A stretch of DNA of 64,000 nt from Vespula vulgaris (GCF_905475345.1 NC_066594.1:2742501-2806500), one strand, 5' to 3'; counted from the stretch's first letter, positions 1-11,935 are shown. Notes: generated by a model from the letters alone, not told the origin. Program-made: numbers and translations.

Positions 1-1049
1 GTTCTGAATTTGACGTAGAATTTCAAAGGCGGAAACTATGAATATCTGAGGTTGCCATCTCATGGCCGAGGAAATTATAACGGAATTCACAAACCACAAA
101 GCAAAACCTTTTGTTTCTGAATCTTCCACGTAACCGGTGTTTACAGTTCCCCGGTTTAATACAAATCCAACTGTTTTTACTGTTTCAATTCATGAAAATT
201 TCTTTTTTTTCTTTCAAAATCAGCTGTTATTGTGAGAAATTATATAATAGTTTAATTGAAATATAAAAATTAGAAAGAAAATGCATCTAAAAAAGATATT
301 GCTCTTTTATCTTATTCATATTTATATTTTATTATGAAGTATAATCTATATAGGTATTATATTCAAATATGATATTATATATATCTATTTTTAAATAATA
401 TTAAAGTCATATAAATAATAAAATACGTATAAACAATAAAATAATATATTTTTACTGTTTTTATTAAGAAAGGTCAATAAATAACATTCGTTCCTGCATA
501 AAGAGATATTTTTTTTATTAAATAACTTTTGTATCTTTTTCTCTCTTTATCGAAAAAAAGAGAGAGAGAGAGATAGAGAGTCGAGACTGTAGATATATTC
601 AAAATACATCGGCATATTTTTAATAAAACTGGTATAGCCCATTTTTGGAAAGATAGTTCGGTTCGGCAATATTCGATGAAACAGAACTACCAACAGGGAT
701 AAAGAAGGGGATGAAGGGGTGAGTTACGTTATTAACAGAGCCTCTTGTGATATATATCAAAGTTGAACGTTATCGAGAAACAATGTAGACCAGAGTGAAA
801 CATTTTTAATAGAAACTTCTTCGACTTTAAAACGCTTCATTTTCCTTTCTATTTCTTCTAATTTTTTGGAGAAAAGTAGTTTTGAAAAGTAATTTTTACA
901 AAACATATTAATATTTAATATAGTTTAATTAATAATCGTAAGAGTATAACAATTTAGTTTTTTTTTATTAAATTGTTATAAAACCAATTATTTATTTATA
1001 AATTTATTATTATATTATAAAACAGTCTCAGACTAGATTTTATGTCAGC

Positions 1050-1905
1050 GAAATAAGATGAATTTAGTTCGTATGAATTTGTTTATAGAAATTGTTTATA
1101 ATAAATTGTTGATTAATTATAAACAAAAGAGTGAAAAATAGAAAAACATCTGCCTTTTAGTGTAAATAAATAGTGCTTGAATCAAGTTTCTATGACTTTT
1201 AATTTCAGAGATATTCCCATGTATCTAAATGGAAGACATGACTATTAATAATCTAAAAAAAATCGTTTATTCAATAAAATACTAATTTGTTTATTAATTA
1301 CTTATTAATTTATTGTAATTTTGTATAAAACAGTCGCAAAGTGGATTTTTTGTTGGTAAAATAAGATGAGTTCAATTCATATGAATTTGTTTATAGAAAT
1401 TGTTTATAACAAATTGTTAATTAATTATAAACAATAGGATGAAAAATAGAGAAAAATCTGCCCTTTAAAATGGTACTTGAATCATGTTTCTGCGATTTTT
1501 ACTTCCGGAGATATATCCATGTAAATGGAAGAGATTACGTTGACCCACTTACCTAAATAATTTCATTCAAATTGGCTCAGTGACACACTGACCTATATAA
1601 ATTCCGGGAATTTACGCATCCCAGCTGATTAAGTTACTACTACTATACTATTACTACGAACAGCTGTACTACGCGAATTATGAATGGAAATCTTTCGAAG
1701 GCGATATCTTCGGAACGGAAAGTCGTAGAGACTTCAAACCAAGACCATTTTCAAAGGTAATTTATTCTTTATTTATTTATATATTGCAATAATATTGTTA
1801 TAATAAAATCGATTTTGTTAATAATTATTAAAATTAAATTTTTTCTTTTCTTTCGTAATAAGGAGATAATTGCAATGAAATCACTTAAATTTGTATTATA
1901 ATTAT
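1050..1905 (+). mobile_element. Left copy of a ~850-bp interspersed repeat (inverted partner at 33003-33850)
   Basis: This segment is nearly identical to the reverse complement of 33003-33850, with only scattered mismatches in the parts I compared by eye. It contains two tandem ~300-bp units (from about 1050 and about 1330). Each ends in a block around GGAGATAT that recurs in the opposite orientation on the other side of the centre (GATATCTTCGGAACGG at 1704), so the element is itself partly palindromic. A TATA-like TATATAA lies at 1594-1600, and a 26-residue frame starts at 1680 and ends at 1760. No transposase was seen and the family was not identified. High identity between the copies suggests recent activity. 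Confidence 0.8.
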
Positions 1906-3546
1906 ATAAATTTTACATTGTTTATTTATAATAAGAGATAGAAATCTATTAATAGTTGATAATGTATGAAATTGAAAGATTGAAAACTTGAAAGACTTTC
2001 TTTCTTAATGAAGACTGTTCTTATCCTATACTTACTCTGCGCTTACCCTGCTCTAACTTTGCGCTAACTCTGCGCAAATTCTACGCTAACCTAACACCAT
2101 TATTACACGTAAGCGTGTCTTTCAGTTTAAGTACCTTTGATGTGTTAATAATTACAAAGAACATGTAATCTATAAGTTCCTTAGAAAATTAGATAAATTT
2201 ATAATTGGAGAGCAATTCACACATACAGACACATCATGCTATTTTTAGATATGGTCTTTAAGCTTTGTTTTATTAGCTCTGACCGTGTTAATAAACGTTA
2301 AGTATAGGACATTCCTTACTTAAGTATAGTACATTTTAAAGGCATAACAAGACACAGAAGAAAATTTGTACATATAAAAAGTTCTTATTTGTTATTGACA
2401 AAAAATTGATTAAATGATAAGAATTGAAATGAAGAAGGTCAAAGATCACAATCTTGAACTTCTACATTTATTTTCAATGTGCTTCTTATGACGGTCCACC
2501 AAGACAATTATCCGGTAACATGCAACAGCACACTTAACAGTAAATTATTGTCGAAAATGTACCGTGCATAATACACATAAAAGAAGGGGCGATATTATAT
2601 TATCTTGTAAATCTTGCTTAATAGGTAAGCAAAATTTATGCTCTTCATAAAGCAACTATCGCATTAAAAAACTATTACTATAATAGTTTCGTTATTAAAA
2701 AATATCGAAAGAAACTTAATCACGTAAAATGAAAATTATCGAGAAAAAAATATAGGACTACTAATAATGATTCAATTATTGAATTTAAAATTTGTAATAT
2801 CGATCGAATTTTCGATATAACGGAAATGTCGAGGGTATAGTTGGTCAGACATAGTTAATGATATCCTCAGACGTCCTTTGTGAGAGCGCAATCCCTCGAG
2901 ACGAAGTTAGATCGATCGCGTTAACGGAACTCGTAGTCGTGCTGTCTCGAGTACTCTCCATAATCACACCATTTACTTCGTATCCTTTGGTTCGTATCGT
3001 TCTCCAATGAGTACTTCGACAATAATTCGGTCTAATTAATCGGCTTAATTGTAATAAATATTTCGAACTTATCTCTAAACATTGTCACAATTATAAATAT
3101 ATATACATATACATATAAACATTATGATAGATCCAAAACGTTAAATTAGTTGGATCTTATAAATCAAAAGATAGGTGAAAATTTTGAATAAATGTATAAT
3201 ATTGTATATAATGAAAATTCACCTTTAGTTCGAAAAGATCGGAAGTCAATTTAATTGTCTCGCTAACACGCTCAAGTGTTTTCTATTTATTGCTTTTTGC
3301 ATTAAACGCGAGAATCTTGGTGAGATCTCATTTAACGGATGGCTCGGGAACTCATCAGACTGACGTTCACCATTCGTGTCAATGCGCGAGAATTGCTTTG
3401 CGCCTCGAAAGATCCCAACGGCATGGAATAAATAATCGTGTTTGCGAGACAATCTTGAAAATGGTCGATCGATGTACTTACATACATTTTAACCTGCATA
3501 AGTACCTATAGTATTCTAAATAGTATATTACAGTACACACACACAC

Positions 3547-3548
<2 letters not shown>

Positions 3549-3586
<38 letters not shown>
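3549..3586. repeat. (TA)n microsatellite
   Basis: Uninterrupted TA dinucleotides, preceded by a short CA run. Confidence 0.95.
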
Positions 3587-3592
<6 letters not shown>

Positions 3593-3743
3593 GTAAATTT
3601 TACTATGTATATTATATGAATAGTATATAGATTAGCATAGTATACTATATTACTGGCAAATATGTATATATTATCTATATTCTGTCAGCGCTCTTAGGTA
3701 TAATTAGATAAATTATTCATTCTAATTATTCTATAATTTTCAG

Positions 3744-3786
3744 CATTGGCTGGATCTGGGGAAAACGGCGATCAAACAGGTGAAAG
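3744..3786 (+). CDS. Frmd5: FRMD5-like gene, 43-nt microexon (end of FERM F1 lobe)
   Basis: The exon lies between acceptor ATAATTTTCAG and donor AAAG|GTCAGT. It encodes HWLDLGKTAIKQVK plus the first base of an Asp codon. The His-Trp-Leu-(Asp/Glu)...Lys-Gln motif is the signature at the F1/F2 junction of FERM proteins, where the F1 lobe ends with an aromatic residue packing against F2. The exon starts in phase 0 and ends in phase 1. Joining its final G to AC at 7954 gives Asp and a continuous family-like stretch (KQVKDMDPILFSF). It is too short to appear as an open frame of useful length, so only homology and splice logic reveal it. Preceding exons, encoding most of F1 and the start codon, are not in the window. 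Confidence 0.87.
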
Positions 3787-5138
3787 GTCAGTACGAATAT
3801 TAAATGTATTATTCCATTTTATCCAAAATTAATTGATTGATCGATCGAAAAGACATAGATATAGATATTATAGATATTTTCATTTTCTTATTGTTAATAT
3901 AAATATGCAATGTTTGATTTTTTGTTTTTAAATAGCTCCTTCTCTTTCTCTCTCTTTCTTTTTCTTCTCTCATATGGAATACATATCAGCTAAAAATTTA
4001 CATTCGTTGAAAAAATATTGAATCTTGTGATAACAATTAATAAATTAAAAATAAAAAAAAGAAAGATAACGATCGTAATAATAAAAAATTAAAAGAAAAA
4101 AAGTAGGGTAGTCGTAATCACGCTCTTATCGTTATTGTTGTTATCATTATACGAAAGATATGAAGGAAGCAGCTGTATGATGACCGAGACTTCGATCGCT
4201 AAGTCGAGACACTCTGTCTCTCTCCTTGTATATAACCAATTACGTTGGGTCGATGTCAAATGAAAGTTTTAGATGGGTACGACCCTGTACACACAGATCC
4301 TACTTATTTTCTACTATCGTTTCTAGATCCACAAATTATATTGAATGAATAAAAACATTGATTATTTGACAAATCTTAAAAATCGATTTCAAAAATTTTT
4401 TTATTTTTATTGTATTAATACATGTCTATGTTGAACGTTGTTTTCAATATTTTATTGTTAAATTAGAACACGAACTGTAATTGAAACTGTTCTTGTCTAA
4501 TCTGGTTAGAAATTAGATTTTCTGAAAATGTTTATTTATTTATTTTCCTTTATAAAATTAATTGAAACAAAAATATAATTTTTCAAAGGATAATAAATGT
4601 ATAATAAATTTATTTTTATTATTAACAATAATGAGTTTAATTAAGATATCTAAACGTTTATTGTTCTTTTTATGTATTTCTTTTTGTTTCTTAACAAAGA
4701 AAAATTGATTCATCTTTTTTTTTCGGAGAAGAATTAATTTTTTATTTAATCAAGACATTGAAACATCTGTCATTATTTTTATATCGAATTAAAATCATTA
4801 ATGAATGAAAATTTTCTATTATTTTTTTTTCAATTTCTTTAATTAAATTTGTGGAACATTAGAAAAATGTTCTTAGAATTGCAATAGTTGTTAAGAGATT
4901 TGAGTGTTCCCATTTAAATGACCCACATACGAATCTTTCATGTTCGTCGAAGTGTAAACGTTTTTCAAGTTGTTCGTAGTTGGTTTCGTTGGGTATTTAG
5001 TACATATGAAGGTACATAAAATACATAGGTTAACTGATCGTTTCGAAATGCAAGAGCTTCGTGAAACGTGACATAGAATTCAGATTTCGAATAAATTTTC
5101 CAAATAAATGATTCCACGTAGAAAACGTAAAAATTTAA

Positions 5139-5150
5139 AAAGAGAGAGAA

Positions 5151-5211
<61 letters not shown>
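5139..5211. repeat. (GA)n microsatellite
   Basis: Almost pure AG dinucleotides, longest uninterrupted from 5160 to 5210. Confidence 0.95.
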
Positions 5212-5216
<5 letters not shown>

Positions 5217-5635
5217 TATACATATAATTAAGTAATTATTCAATTTTCTTTACAAATAAATTTAATTTTCATTAATACAAATTTATCATTGTTAAAAATT
5301 TATCTTGTTTCTTTTTCTCTCACTCTCTCCTCTCTCTCTCTTGATGAAAGCAGTTGCATATTTTTATGATTAAAGGCAGTTAATTACTCTTTATTTTTTT
5401 CTTTTTCCTTTAACTAATTAAAAACAATTGTTACATTATTGTACATACTATCGAGACATAATGAAAAAGAATTCTTTGATATTTTATTATTCGTAAAAAA
5501 TGTGATCTTTTCCTTAATATTATCTATATTTATTAATAATTATTTCCTTTTTATTTTTGTGATTAGAAAAATTTGAAATTACATAAGAAATATTAGTTAT
5601 CCATAGATCGGAGTATATGTACGCAAATATTGTAA

Positions 5636-7821
5636 CAGTGATGGCGAACCAGTGGACTCATGAGAAAAGTTCAAGTGGTCTCATGCATTTTCAAAAAGTT
5701 GAACTAAAGTTGTGTTAATTAAAAAAGAAAAAAAAGAAAAGAATAAAAATAGAAAGATTTAGAATTTTTGTGAAACAGGAAAAGAAGATATCTTAAAATC
5801 ATCTACTAAATTAATAGAATATATTGTTATTTGTTTAGATTTTTTTTCTAATAAGGATCTCAAAATGTATGAATAATTTAATTATCTACACACACACACA
5901 TACACACATATATACACCTATGTATGTATATATATGTATATATATGTATATATGTGTGTGTGTTTGAGTAAAATCGTCATTTGAAAAGTATTTCCGCGTT
6001 AGTTTTAACTTCAAAATAAAATTACATTATTTAGTTTTATTTTTATTAGTTCTTTATTTTTATTTCTTTTTTTTTCTGACACGAACAATGTTTCATAGCT
6101 CGGTCGAATCGGTGAAAAACATTATGTATGTGAACTACACAATTTATTTACGTGGATAGATACTATCGATATAATAGAATGAATTCGAAAGAAAATTTGT
6201 AAACACACACGTGGTAGTATCTTGAGAGGATTTCTGAGAAACGAGTGTGTTTACATAAAGTTATACAAACAAGGTCGAGATGACTTCAAGACAGTCGTTA
6301 GCCAGCAGCCGTATGGAACAGTCACGTTTTTCGTTTCGTTTTGTGTAGTTACGTGTTTCTCTTATAGACGTAAAATCTTTGCATATTATTATATTAGGGA
6401 TATTTTAGTCGATCATTTATTTAAGATTAATTATTCGAATATTGTTAAAGGATATATTATTATAATTTACGATAATTAATTAAGGATATATCGTTATCAT
6501 TTTCCGTGTATATAAAAGATATTCGTACATACGTGTGTACGTAATATACTTCGTTTCACTCGTTACTTTAACGAAAATGAGAATTATTAGTGGAGAGATA
6601 GTAAATTAATATTTTTCATAACTTTTCGTAATTTGGACAAAATTCATTGTCTCTCGCAAGAAGCAGTGCGTGAAGATTTTGAAATGGTGGAAGAACGAAA
6701 GATTATTGAAAATGATTCGTCGACCAAGAAAGAAGAAAAAGAAAAAGAAAAGAGAAGAGAAGAGAAGAGAAAAGAAGATGGTTAAATTCGAACGATAAAG
6801 TAAGAACAAAGTTTGAATATATATTATTTGAGGTTTTTGGTTCGTGTCTACCCTTGACTCAATCCAGATACGAAAACCTGCGGTCTTTTCTATCACAAAT
6901 TTGTTTGCTTTTATTGTGTCGTTACTATTTTAGAAAGAACGTTCACAGTTTTATTTATTACACGCTCGTAATTTGTACTCGAACATTTATACTACTCAAT
7001 TTATGAGGTAATGCAATTGCTTTTTTCCTCCTTCTTTTTTTATTTTCTTTTTACTAAATACCATATGTTTTATAGCGTAGTTGAATCGTTGAAAAACGTA
7101 AAGTGAATCAGTTTTGCATTTGTCTAATATATTATATAAGAGACTTTTTTATTGTTATAGTCAATTATTAGAAATGATTAAAATTTAGAAAATCCAATTT
7201 AGAAGAGCAAATTTAGAAATGATTAAAAATAAAAATGTTAAATCTCTTGGCCTGGATAATATCGTTTATATTAACTTTACAAGAGTTTTAATTGACGAAT
7301 TCAATGTTAATTATTTCTTCGAAGGAGAAAGAATGAAAAAGGGACACATGAAGGACACGTAACATTAAACATTAGCAGATAACAGAAACGTAGTACGGAA
7401 AGAGATAATATGTCTAGTTTGAATGTCGTAAGAGAATCAATGACCTTATTGTTCGGAAATGTTTATTTATATTTATTTATCCTTATACATACGTACATAA
7501 GTACACGTAACACGTAATATTTAACTAAATATTTCATTAAAACGTGATATCTAAATAATATATGATATCTAAATAATATATGTTTACATATGTAGCTATC
7601 GATTTACGTCGAAATATATTATAAAATTATTGTTATATCTTTCTTTTTTACTATTATAGATCAATTAAGGAATTAAATGTTTTTATATTAATAGCTTTCT
7701 TTCTTCTTTTTTCTTTTACATTATTCGGTTCAAATATTTTATATTTATCAAAGACTTTATAAATAATAAAATTTTTTTTTTTGATTCTGATCCATCCGTA
7801 AAACAAAGTTCGCCATCACTG
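5636..7821. mobile_element. Candidate degenerate hAT-like element (14-bp terminal inverted repeats)
   Basis: The left end reads CAGTGATGGCGAAC (5636-5649), and the right end is its exact reverse complement (7808-7821). CAGTG-type ends with a GGCGAACC continuation are common in hAT transposons. No transposase frame is present inside, and the 8-bp flanks (ending TTGTAA on the left, starting ATACAC on the right) do not match. The element is therefore non-autonomous, decayed, or two unrelated ends. Similarity between the two ends stops after 14 bases. Confidence 0.4.
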
Positions 7822-7953
7822 ATACACATATACGTATGTGTTATTTAGTTTTAGTTTGAATCGTAGTATAATATAATATTCGGACAAGTAGGCATGTGGA
7901 TATGTATTTCGAATCAGTAGCGTCCGGCTTCTCTCACCGTGACTATGTTCCAG

Positions 7954-8130
7954 ACATGGACCCGATTTTGTTTAGCTTTCGCGTGAAATTCTATCCACCC
8001 GATCCTCTGCGGCTGAAAGAAGAGATTACGAAGTATCAGGTTTACCAGCAACTGAAGAGGGACCTTCTCCATGGTCGATTGTACTGCAGTCCTGGTGAAG
8101 CTGCATTATTAGCAGCATGTATAGTTCAAA
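7954..8130 (+). CDS. Frmd5: FRMD5-like gene, exon encoding the start of FERM F2
   Basis: After the acceptor TATGTTCCAG the exon encodes MDPILFSFRVKFYPPDP, then a helical stretch with EEITKYQVYQQLKRDLLHGRLYC and GEAALLAACIVQ. It ends one base into a Ser codon before GTGAGT. The FRVKFYPPDP and LKRDLLHGRLYC segments are the conserved beginning of the FERM central lobe (F2, acyl-CoA-binding-protein-like helices). A nearby alternative acceptor at 7917 is in the same phase and would add 12 residues. I prefer 7954 because the join to 3786 reproduces the family spacing without an insertion. FERM proteins of this class act beneath the plasma membrane and link membrane proteins to the cytoskeleton. Confidence 0.92.
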
Positions 8131-8979
8131 GTGAGTTATACTTAAGTCCTTTTCACAAACTCATCTCCTCTATTACCTCTCATGATTATAATACAACGTC
8201 AAGTTGATCCAACTTATTCAATAAGTGATAATAGATAGATAAGTAGTTTATAACGATTAAATTTGATCGATTAAATATCGTTTCTATTAATGTTAATTAA
8301 TTATAAACTTATTCATGATCAATGTTATTTAACATTGATATTGATCAAATGAATAAACTAATATTTTATGTGATTTACTTTTTCGATTTGATATGTGTAC
8401 AATGTATTTTTTTTTATAAATAGGTTGATCTACTCAAGTTATAGTTTATTTTTTTATTTTCGAAGCTTGTTAATATTTTTACAAAAAATAAATGGATCGT
8501 ATAATTATGCAGATATATTAACTTTGATCAATGTTAATTAACGTTGACATAATTATAATCAAATGAGAATCTATGACGTATTCTTTTGTGACGTAAGTAA
8601 TGTTACTTAATTTTTATATAAATCAAATAAAAATTAATGTTTTATGTTTTACTTTCTTGATATGATATATAAAATATCATTTTTAATAAATGGTAACTAT
8701 CCAAGTATTAACTTTGATTAATGTTATTTCTATAACTTTATACTTTATTTTATAAATATGTTAATACAAAATATTTTCCTATGAATACATAGAGATCATT
8801 TTTATCCAAGTATATACTTTGACTGATATTGCTTATATAACTTTATATTTTATTTTATAAGTATGTTAATACTTATGCATAAAATATTTTCACATGAATA
8901 CATAGAGATAGTTCTTATTCAAATATTAACTCTGATCAATTATTTTCATAAATGGATTAATTTATTCAATTATTAACTT

Positions 8980-8981
<2 letters not shown>

Positions 8982-9024
<43 letters not shown>
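8982..9024. repeat. (TA)n microsatellite
   Basis: Uninterrupted TA dinucleotides. Confidence 0.95.
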
Positions 9025-9029
<5 letters not shown>

Positions 9030-9229
9030 GTAAGAAACACCAATGTCTTATTTTTACTTTACTAAATATCACACGTAAAATATTTTACGTTATATATTTT
9101 CATTAATTATTAAACAACTTTTACCAATATAAACAAATATTAATTCCCATGAACAATTAACAAGATTACTTCGAGTTTTATAACGAAACATTTATAAACT
9201 GATCGTTTCAATTACTTACAAAAACAAAA

Positions 9230-9230
<1 letters not shown>

Positions 9231-9280
<50 letters not shown>
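9231..9280. repeat. (GA)n microsatellite
   Basis: GA-rich tract with few interruptions, 45 bp upstream of the next exon's acceptor. Confidence 0.95.
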
Positions 9281-9281
<1 letters not shown>

Positions 9282-9324
9282 CGAAGTAAGCAATCGATAT
9301 CAAGTCGATACTTTTTGATCTCAG

Positions 9325-9536
9325 GTGAATTAGGAGATTACGATCCGGAGATGCACGAAGGGAATTACATCTCTGAACACAAGTTGCTATTGAAACAGAC
9401 TGAAACGATCGAAGAGAAGGCAATGGAGCTTCATCAAAGTGAACTGAAAGGATTTACGCAGGAAGAAGCTGAGACACGTTTTCTCGGTTTGGCCTCGAAA
9501 TTAGACACTTATGCCGTGGATCCGCATCCCGTCAAG
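9325..9536 (+). CDS. Frmd5: FRMD5-like gene, exon encoding the rest of FERM F2
   Basis: The first two bases complete Ser. The protein then reads ELGDYDPEMHEGNYISEH, a charged helix (KQTETIEEKAMELHQSEL), the GFTQEEAETRFLGLASKLDT helix, and ends TYAVDPHPVK before GTAATA. The E.GDYD motif and the YGVDPHP-like end are hallmarks of the F2-to-F3 transition in FRMD/4.1 FERM domains. The exon is 212 nt and ends in phase 0, so it joins 21184 (GAT, Asp) without a split codon. The downstream intron is 11.6 kb, the longest in the window. Confidence 0.95.
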
Positions 9537-9849
9537 GTAATAGAAGATACGTCTCTATTAAAAGATCAAATCTTTCTTTCTCTCTTTTTTTTCTCTTTCT
9601 CTATCTTTCTATATATCTATCTGGTTTCTCTTTTTATTTAATTTCTTTCCTCATTTCTCACAGTTTCATCGGATGTGATCGATTCCTTGTATTTTACGTG
9701 AAAGCTCTTCAACTCAATCCATCAGAGCTTTAACGAGCTTGAATCTCATTTGATTGTAACTCGTAATTGATTTATTTCATTAAGATCTCTTACCTGCTTT
9801 CTTTCCATCTCTCTCTCTCTCTCTCATTTTCTGTCTCCCTTCCTGCGTT

Positions 9850-10230
9850 TCTCCCAACTTGTTTCTAATTTAATTCGAATTTCATCGAATTTCAACGAAC
9901 GATCATTCTTATTATTATTTTCTAATCACTCCTAGTAATGGATTTGTTTCAGTAACGTTTTCAATACAATCATGATGAAAAATAGAAATACTTACAAAGA
10001 AACAATTTTTAATAATTATTTCTCTCTCTCTCTTTTTTTTTAATTTATTTTCAACCCAGTTCGAATTTCATTGAACGACCTTATCTGTTATTATTATTTA
10101 TGAGTAATTCGTATCAATGAATCTGTTTCATTAATGTTCTCGACACAACAGCGATGAAAAATAGAAATACGTACAAAGGAACGATTTTTAATAATTATTT
10201 ATCTTCTCTCTCTTTCTCTCTCCCTCTCCC

Positions 10231-10294
<64 letters not shown>

Positions 10295-10480
10295 TCCTTC
10301 CTTCTTTCTTTCTTTCTACTTCTCTCAACTTACTTTCAATTCAATTCGAATTTTATCGAAGTATCTTACCTATTATTATTTTCTATCAAAATGATTCGTT
10401 TCAATGAATTTGTTTCATTATTATTTTCGATATAATTACAATAGAAAACAAATAAGCAAGGAACTTTATTAATTATCTTA
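9850..10480. repeat. Three diverged tandem units (~170-240 bp) separated by CT tracts
   Basis: Each unit starts near TTCGAATTT(C/T)ATCGAA, continues through TTATTATTATTTTCT and a GTTTCA(G/T)TAA segment, and reaches a GATGAAAAATAGAAATAC block. A CT-rich microsatellite follows. The third copy is more diverged. The variable CT tracts account for the length differences. Confidence 0.65.
10231..10316. repeat. (TTTC)n microsatellite
   Basis: About twenty TTTC tetranucleotides with a small TTCC interruption near the end. Confidence 0.95.
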
Positions 10481-10489
10481 TTTTTTTAC

Positions 10490-10491
<2 letters not shown>

Positions 10492-10524
<33 letters not shown>
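10492..10524. repeat. (CT)n microsatellite
   Basis: Pure CT run followed by a C-rich stretch. Confidence 0.9.
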
Positions 10525-10527
<3 letters not shown>

Positions 10528-10779
10528 TCCCCCCTCCCCCCTCTTCATTCAGAGAGAAGAGAACGATTCGCAATGCAAATTTAACTCGAGGACGTATCGG
10601 TAAACATCCGACTGTACTTTACTCCAGTTTATTTTCCACAACTCCTACTCCTCGTTATGTTTTGTTTTCTTTCTATTCGCGTTATTGACCGGTCGAAAGA
10701 GCGACAAAGGAGAGTAGAGCAGACAGAGTACCGTGGATAGTTACAGTGGCTGTGCGCCAATAGAATGTATCTCTCTTTC

Positions 10780-10812
<33 letters not shown>

Positions 10813-11844
10813 TTTTCTCTCTTTCTCTTTTTATACAGTCAGTCGCGAAAATATTTACACACTTAAGGATCTTTGTAATGTATACGAAACAATTAGTCTA
10901 CGCAATTGTGTGACGTTTTAGTAAAATTAAAAAATAAATTCTTTCTATTCTTATTTTATGTTTTAATTTTCGTAGTTACAATAAGAACAGTAATCATCTA
11001 TCAAGTAACCTTGTTGCTTTGGCTATTATTCATTTAATTATTGATATAAATATCAAAAGAGAATTTTTTTATTTTCTAATTTTTTTCTACTTTTGTGCAA
11101 AGATCATTATTATATTATATATCGTGAATATCTGTAGTCTGTGAAATTATTAATAAAATTAATAAATAAGTAAAATAATATTGTATTTTAGCATTGATCG
11201 ATTTAGAAGAGATATTAGATATTCTAGATAGACTTGTATCAACACGAAATATGTATGTTAAATTTTTAACGAAAATTTACTATATGTATATATAAAAAGA
11301 AAAAATACAAAGAAAAAAAAACGAGAACATTCTCACTTTTTATATTTCATTACTACTATAATGAACAAGTATCCTTCGTAAACTTATACTTCGTAAACTC
11401 ATACTTATTCGTATGTTAAATCGTTTTAATCTCTTCTAATATCCACTCAAATTTTCAACATATTTATCTGTATACTTTATCAGATTAATTAATTTCCATA
11501 TATCCATACTCACTAATAATTTAAGAGTACACTTTGCTTCATTCATCAACAACAAAAAAAAAGCTAATCCAATTTTTAAAAGTATTCGAATAATTCTGTG
11601 ACTGACTGTATACTCTTCTCTCCGGCTCTCCGACTCTGCCTCTGTCTATTTTTCTCTCCTTTTTATTTCTATTTCTCTATCTCTATCTCTATCTTTGTTC
11701 TTTTTTTTTTCCTTTTACGAAAGTACGGCTAACGCAAGCGTTGGAACGGGGTCGTGTGCATAAAGGTGAGAATCGTAGACCGAGCATTATGTATCTCCAT
11801 TTTTAACGTTTCCCTATTTTTCCACCAACACCAGAAAAGCTTGG

Positions 11845-11935
11845 TTGGTTGGTTGGTTGGTTGGTTGGTTGGGCGGTGGTAATGCTGCTGGTGTTGTTGG
11901 TGATGGTGTTGGTGTTGGTGGGTAGGTAGTGCTTT
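11845..11935 (+). repeat. (TTGG)n tract followed by TGGTG-rich sequence
   Basis: Seven TTGG tetramers are followed by about 60 bases dominated by TGGTG and GTTGG. The plus (transcribed-sense) strand is unusually G-rich for this AT-rich intron. Repeated GG doublets could form a two-layer quadruplex in DNA or pre-mRNA. Confidence 0.8.

Larger units (their letters stand above)
1..3743 (+). other. Upstream intron of the FRMD5-like gene (3' part)
   Basis: No exon of the FERM gene could be recognised here, although the F1 lobe of about 75 residues must be encoded upstream of 3744. The sequence is AT-rich and holds the left copy of the long inverted repeat (about 1050-1905), a degenerate CTCTGCGC/GCTAAC-type short repeat (about 2025-2095), a CpG-richer patch at 2825-3010 and a (TA)n tract at 3549-3586. 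The small frames at 3246-3511 are not supported as genes. The intron ends with TTTTCAG at 3743. Confidence 0.6.
3787..7953 (+). other. Intron of the FRMD5-like gene (4.2 kb)
   Basis: AT-rich intron with a long (GA)n tract at 5139-5211, CA/TA-rich sequence near 5890-5960, and a candidate hAT-like element bounded by 14-bp inverted ends at 5636 and 7821. Two ~45-bp similar segments (near 6092-6130 and 7070-7105, sharing GAATCG.TGAAAAAC) repeat within it. Frames at 6222-6479 and 6606-6896 have no recognisable domains. Confidence 0.75.
8131..9324 (+). other. Intron of the FRMD5-like gene (1.2 kb) with degenerate tandem repeats
   Basis: AT-rich. From about 8500 to 8980 there are about three to four diverged units of about 110-118 bp. 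They share TTAACTTTGATCAATGTTA, a TTTTATAAGTATGTTAATAC-like block and GAATACATAGAGAT. The unit array is followed by (TA)n at 8982-9024 and (GA)n at 9231-9280. The intron ends GATCTCAG. Confidence 0.75.

Noticed and set aside
2060..2100. Telomere-like CTAACCTAACACC
   Set aside because: Only one CCTAA unit of the insect TTAGG repeat is present. It belongs to a different degenerate repeat.
7896..7953. Start of the FERM gene at the open frame beginning 7896
   Set aside because: This stretch lies before the acceptor at 7953. The microexon at 3744 joins in phase to give the conserved F1/F2 boundary, so these codons are intronic.
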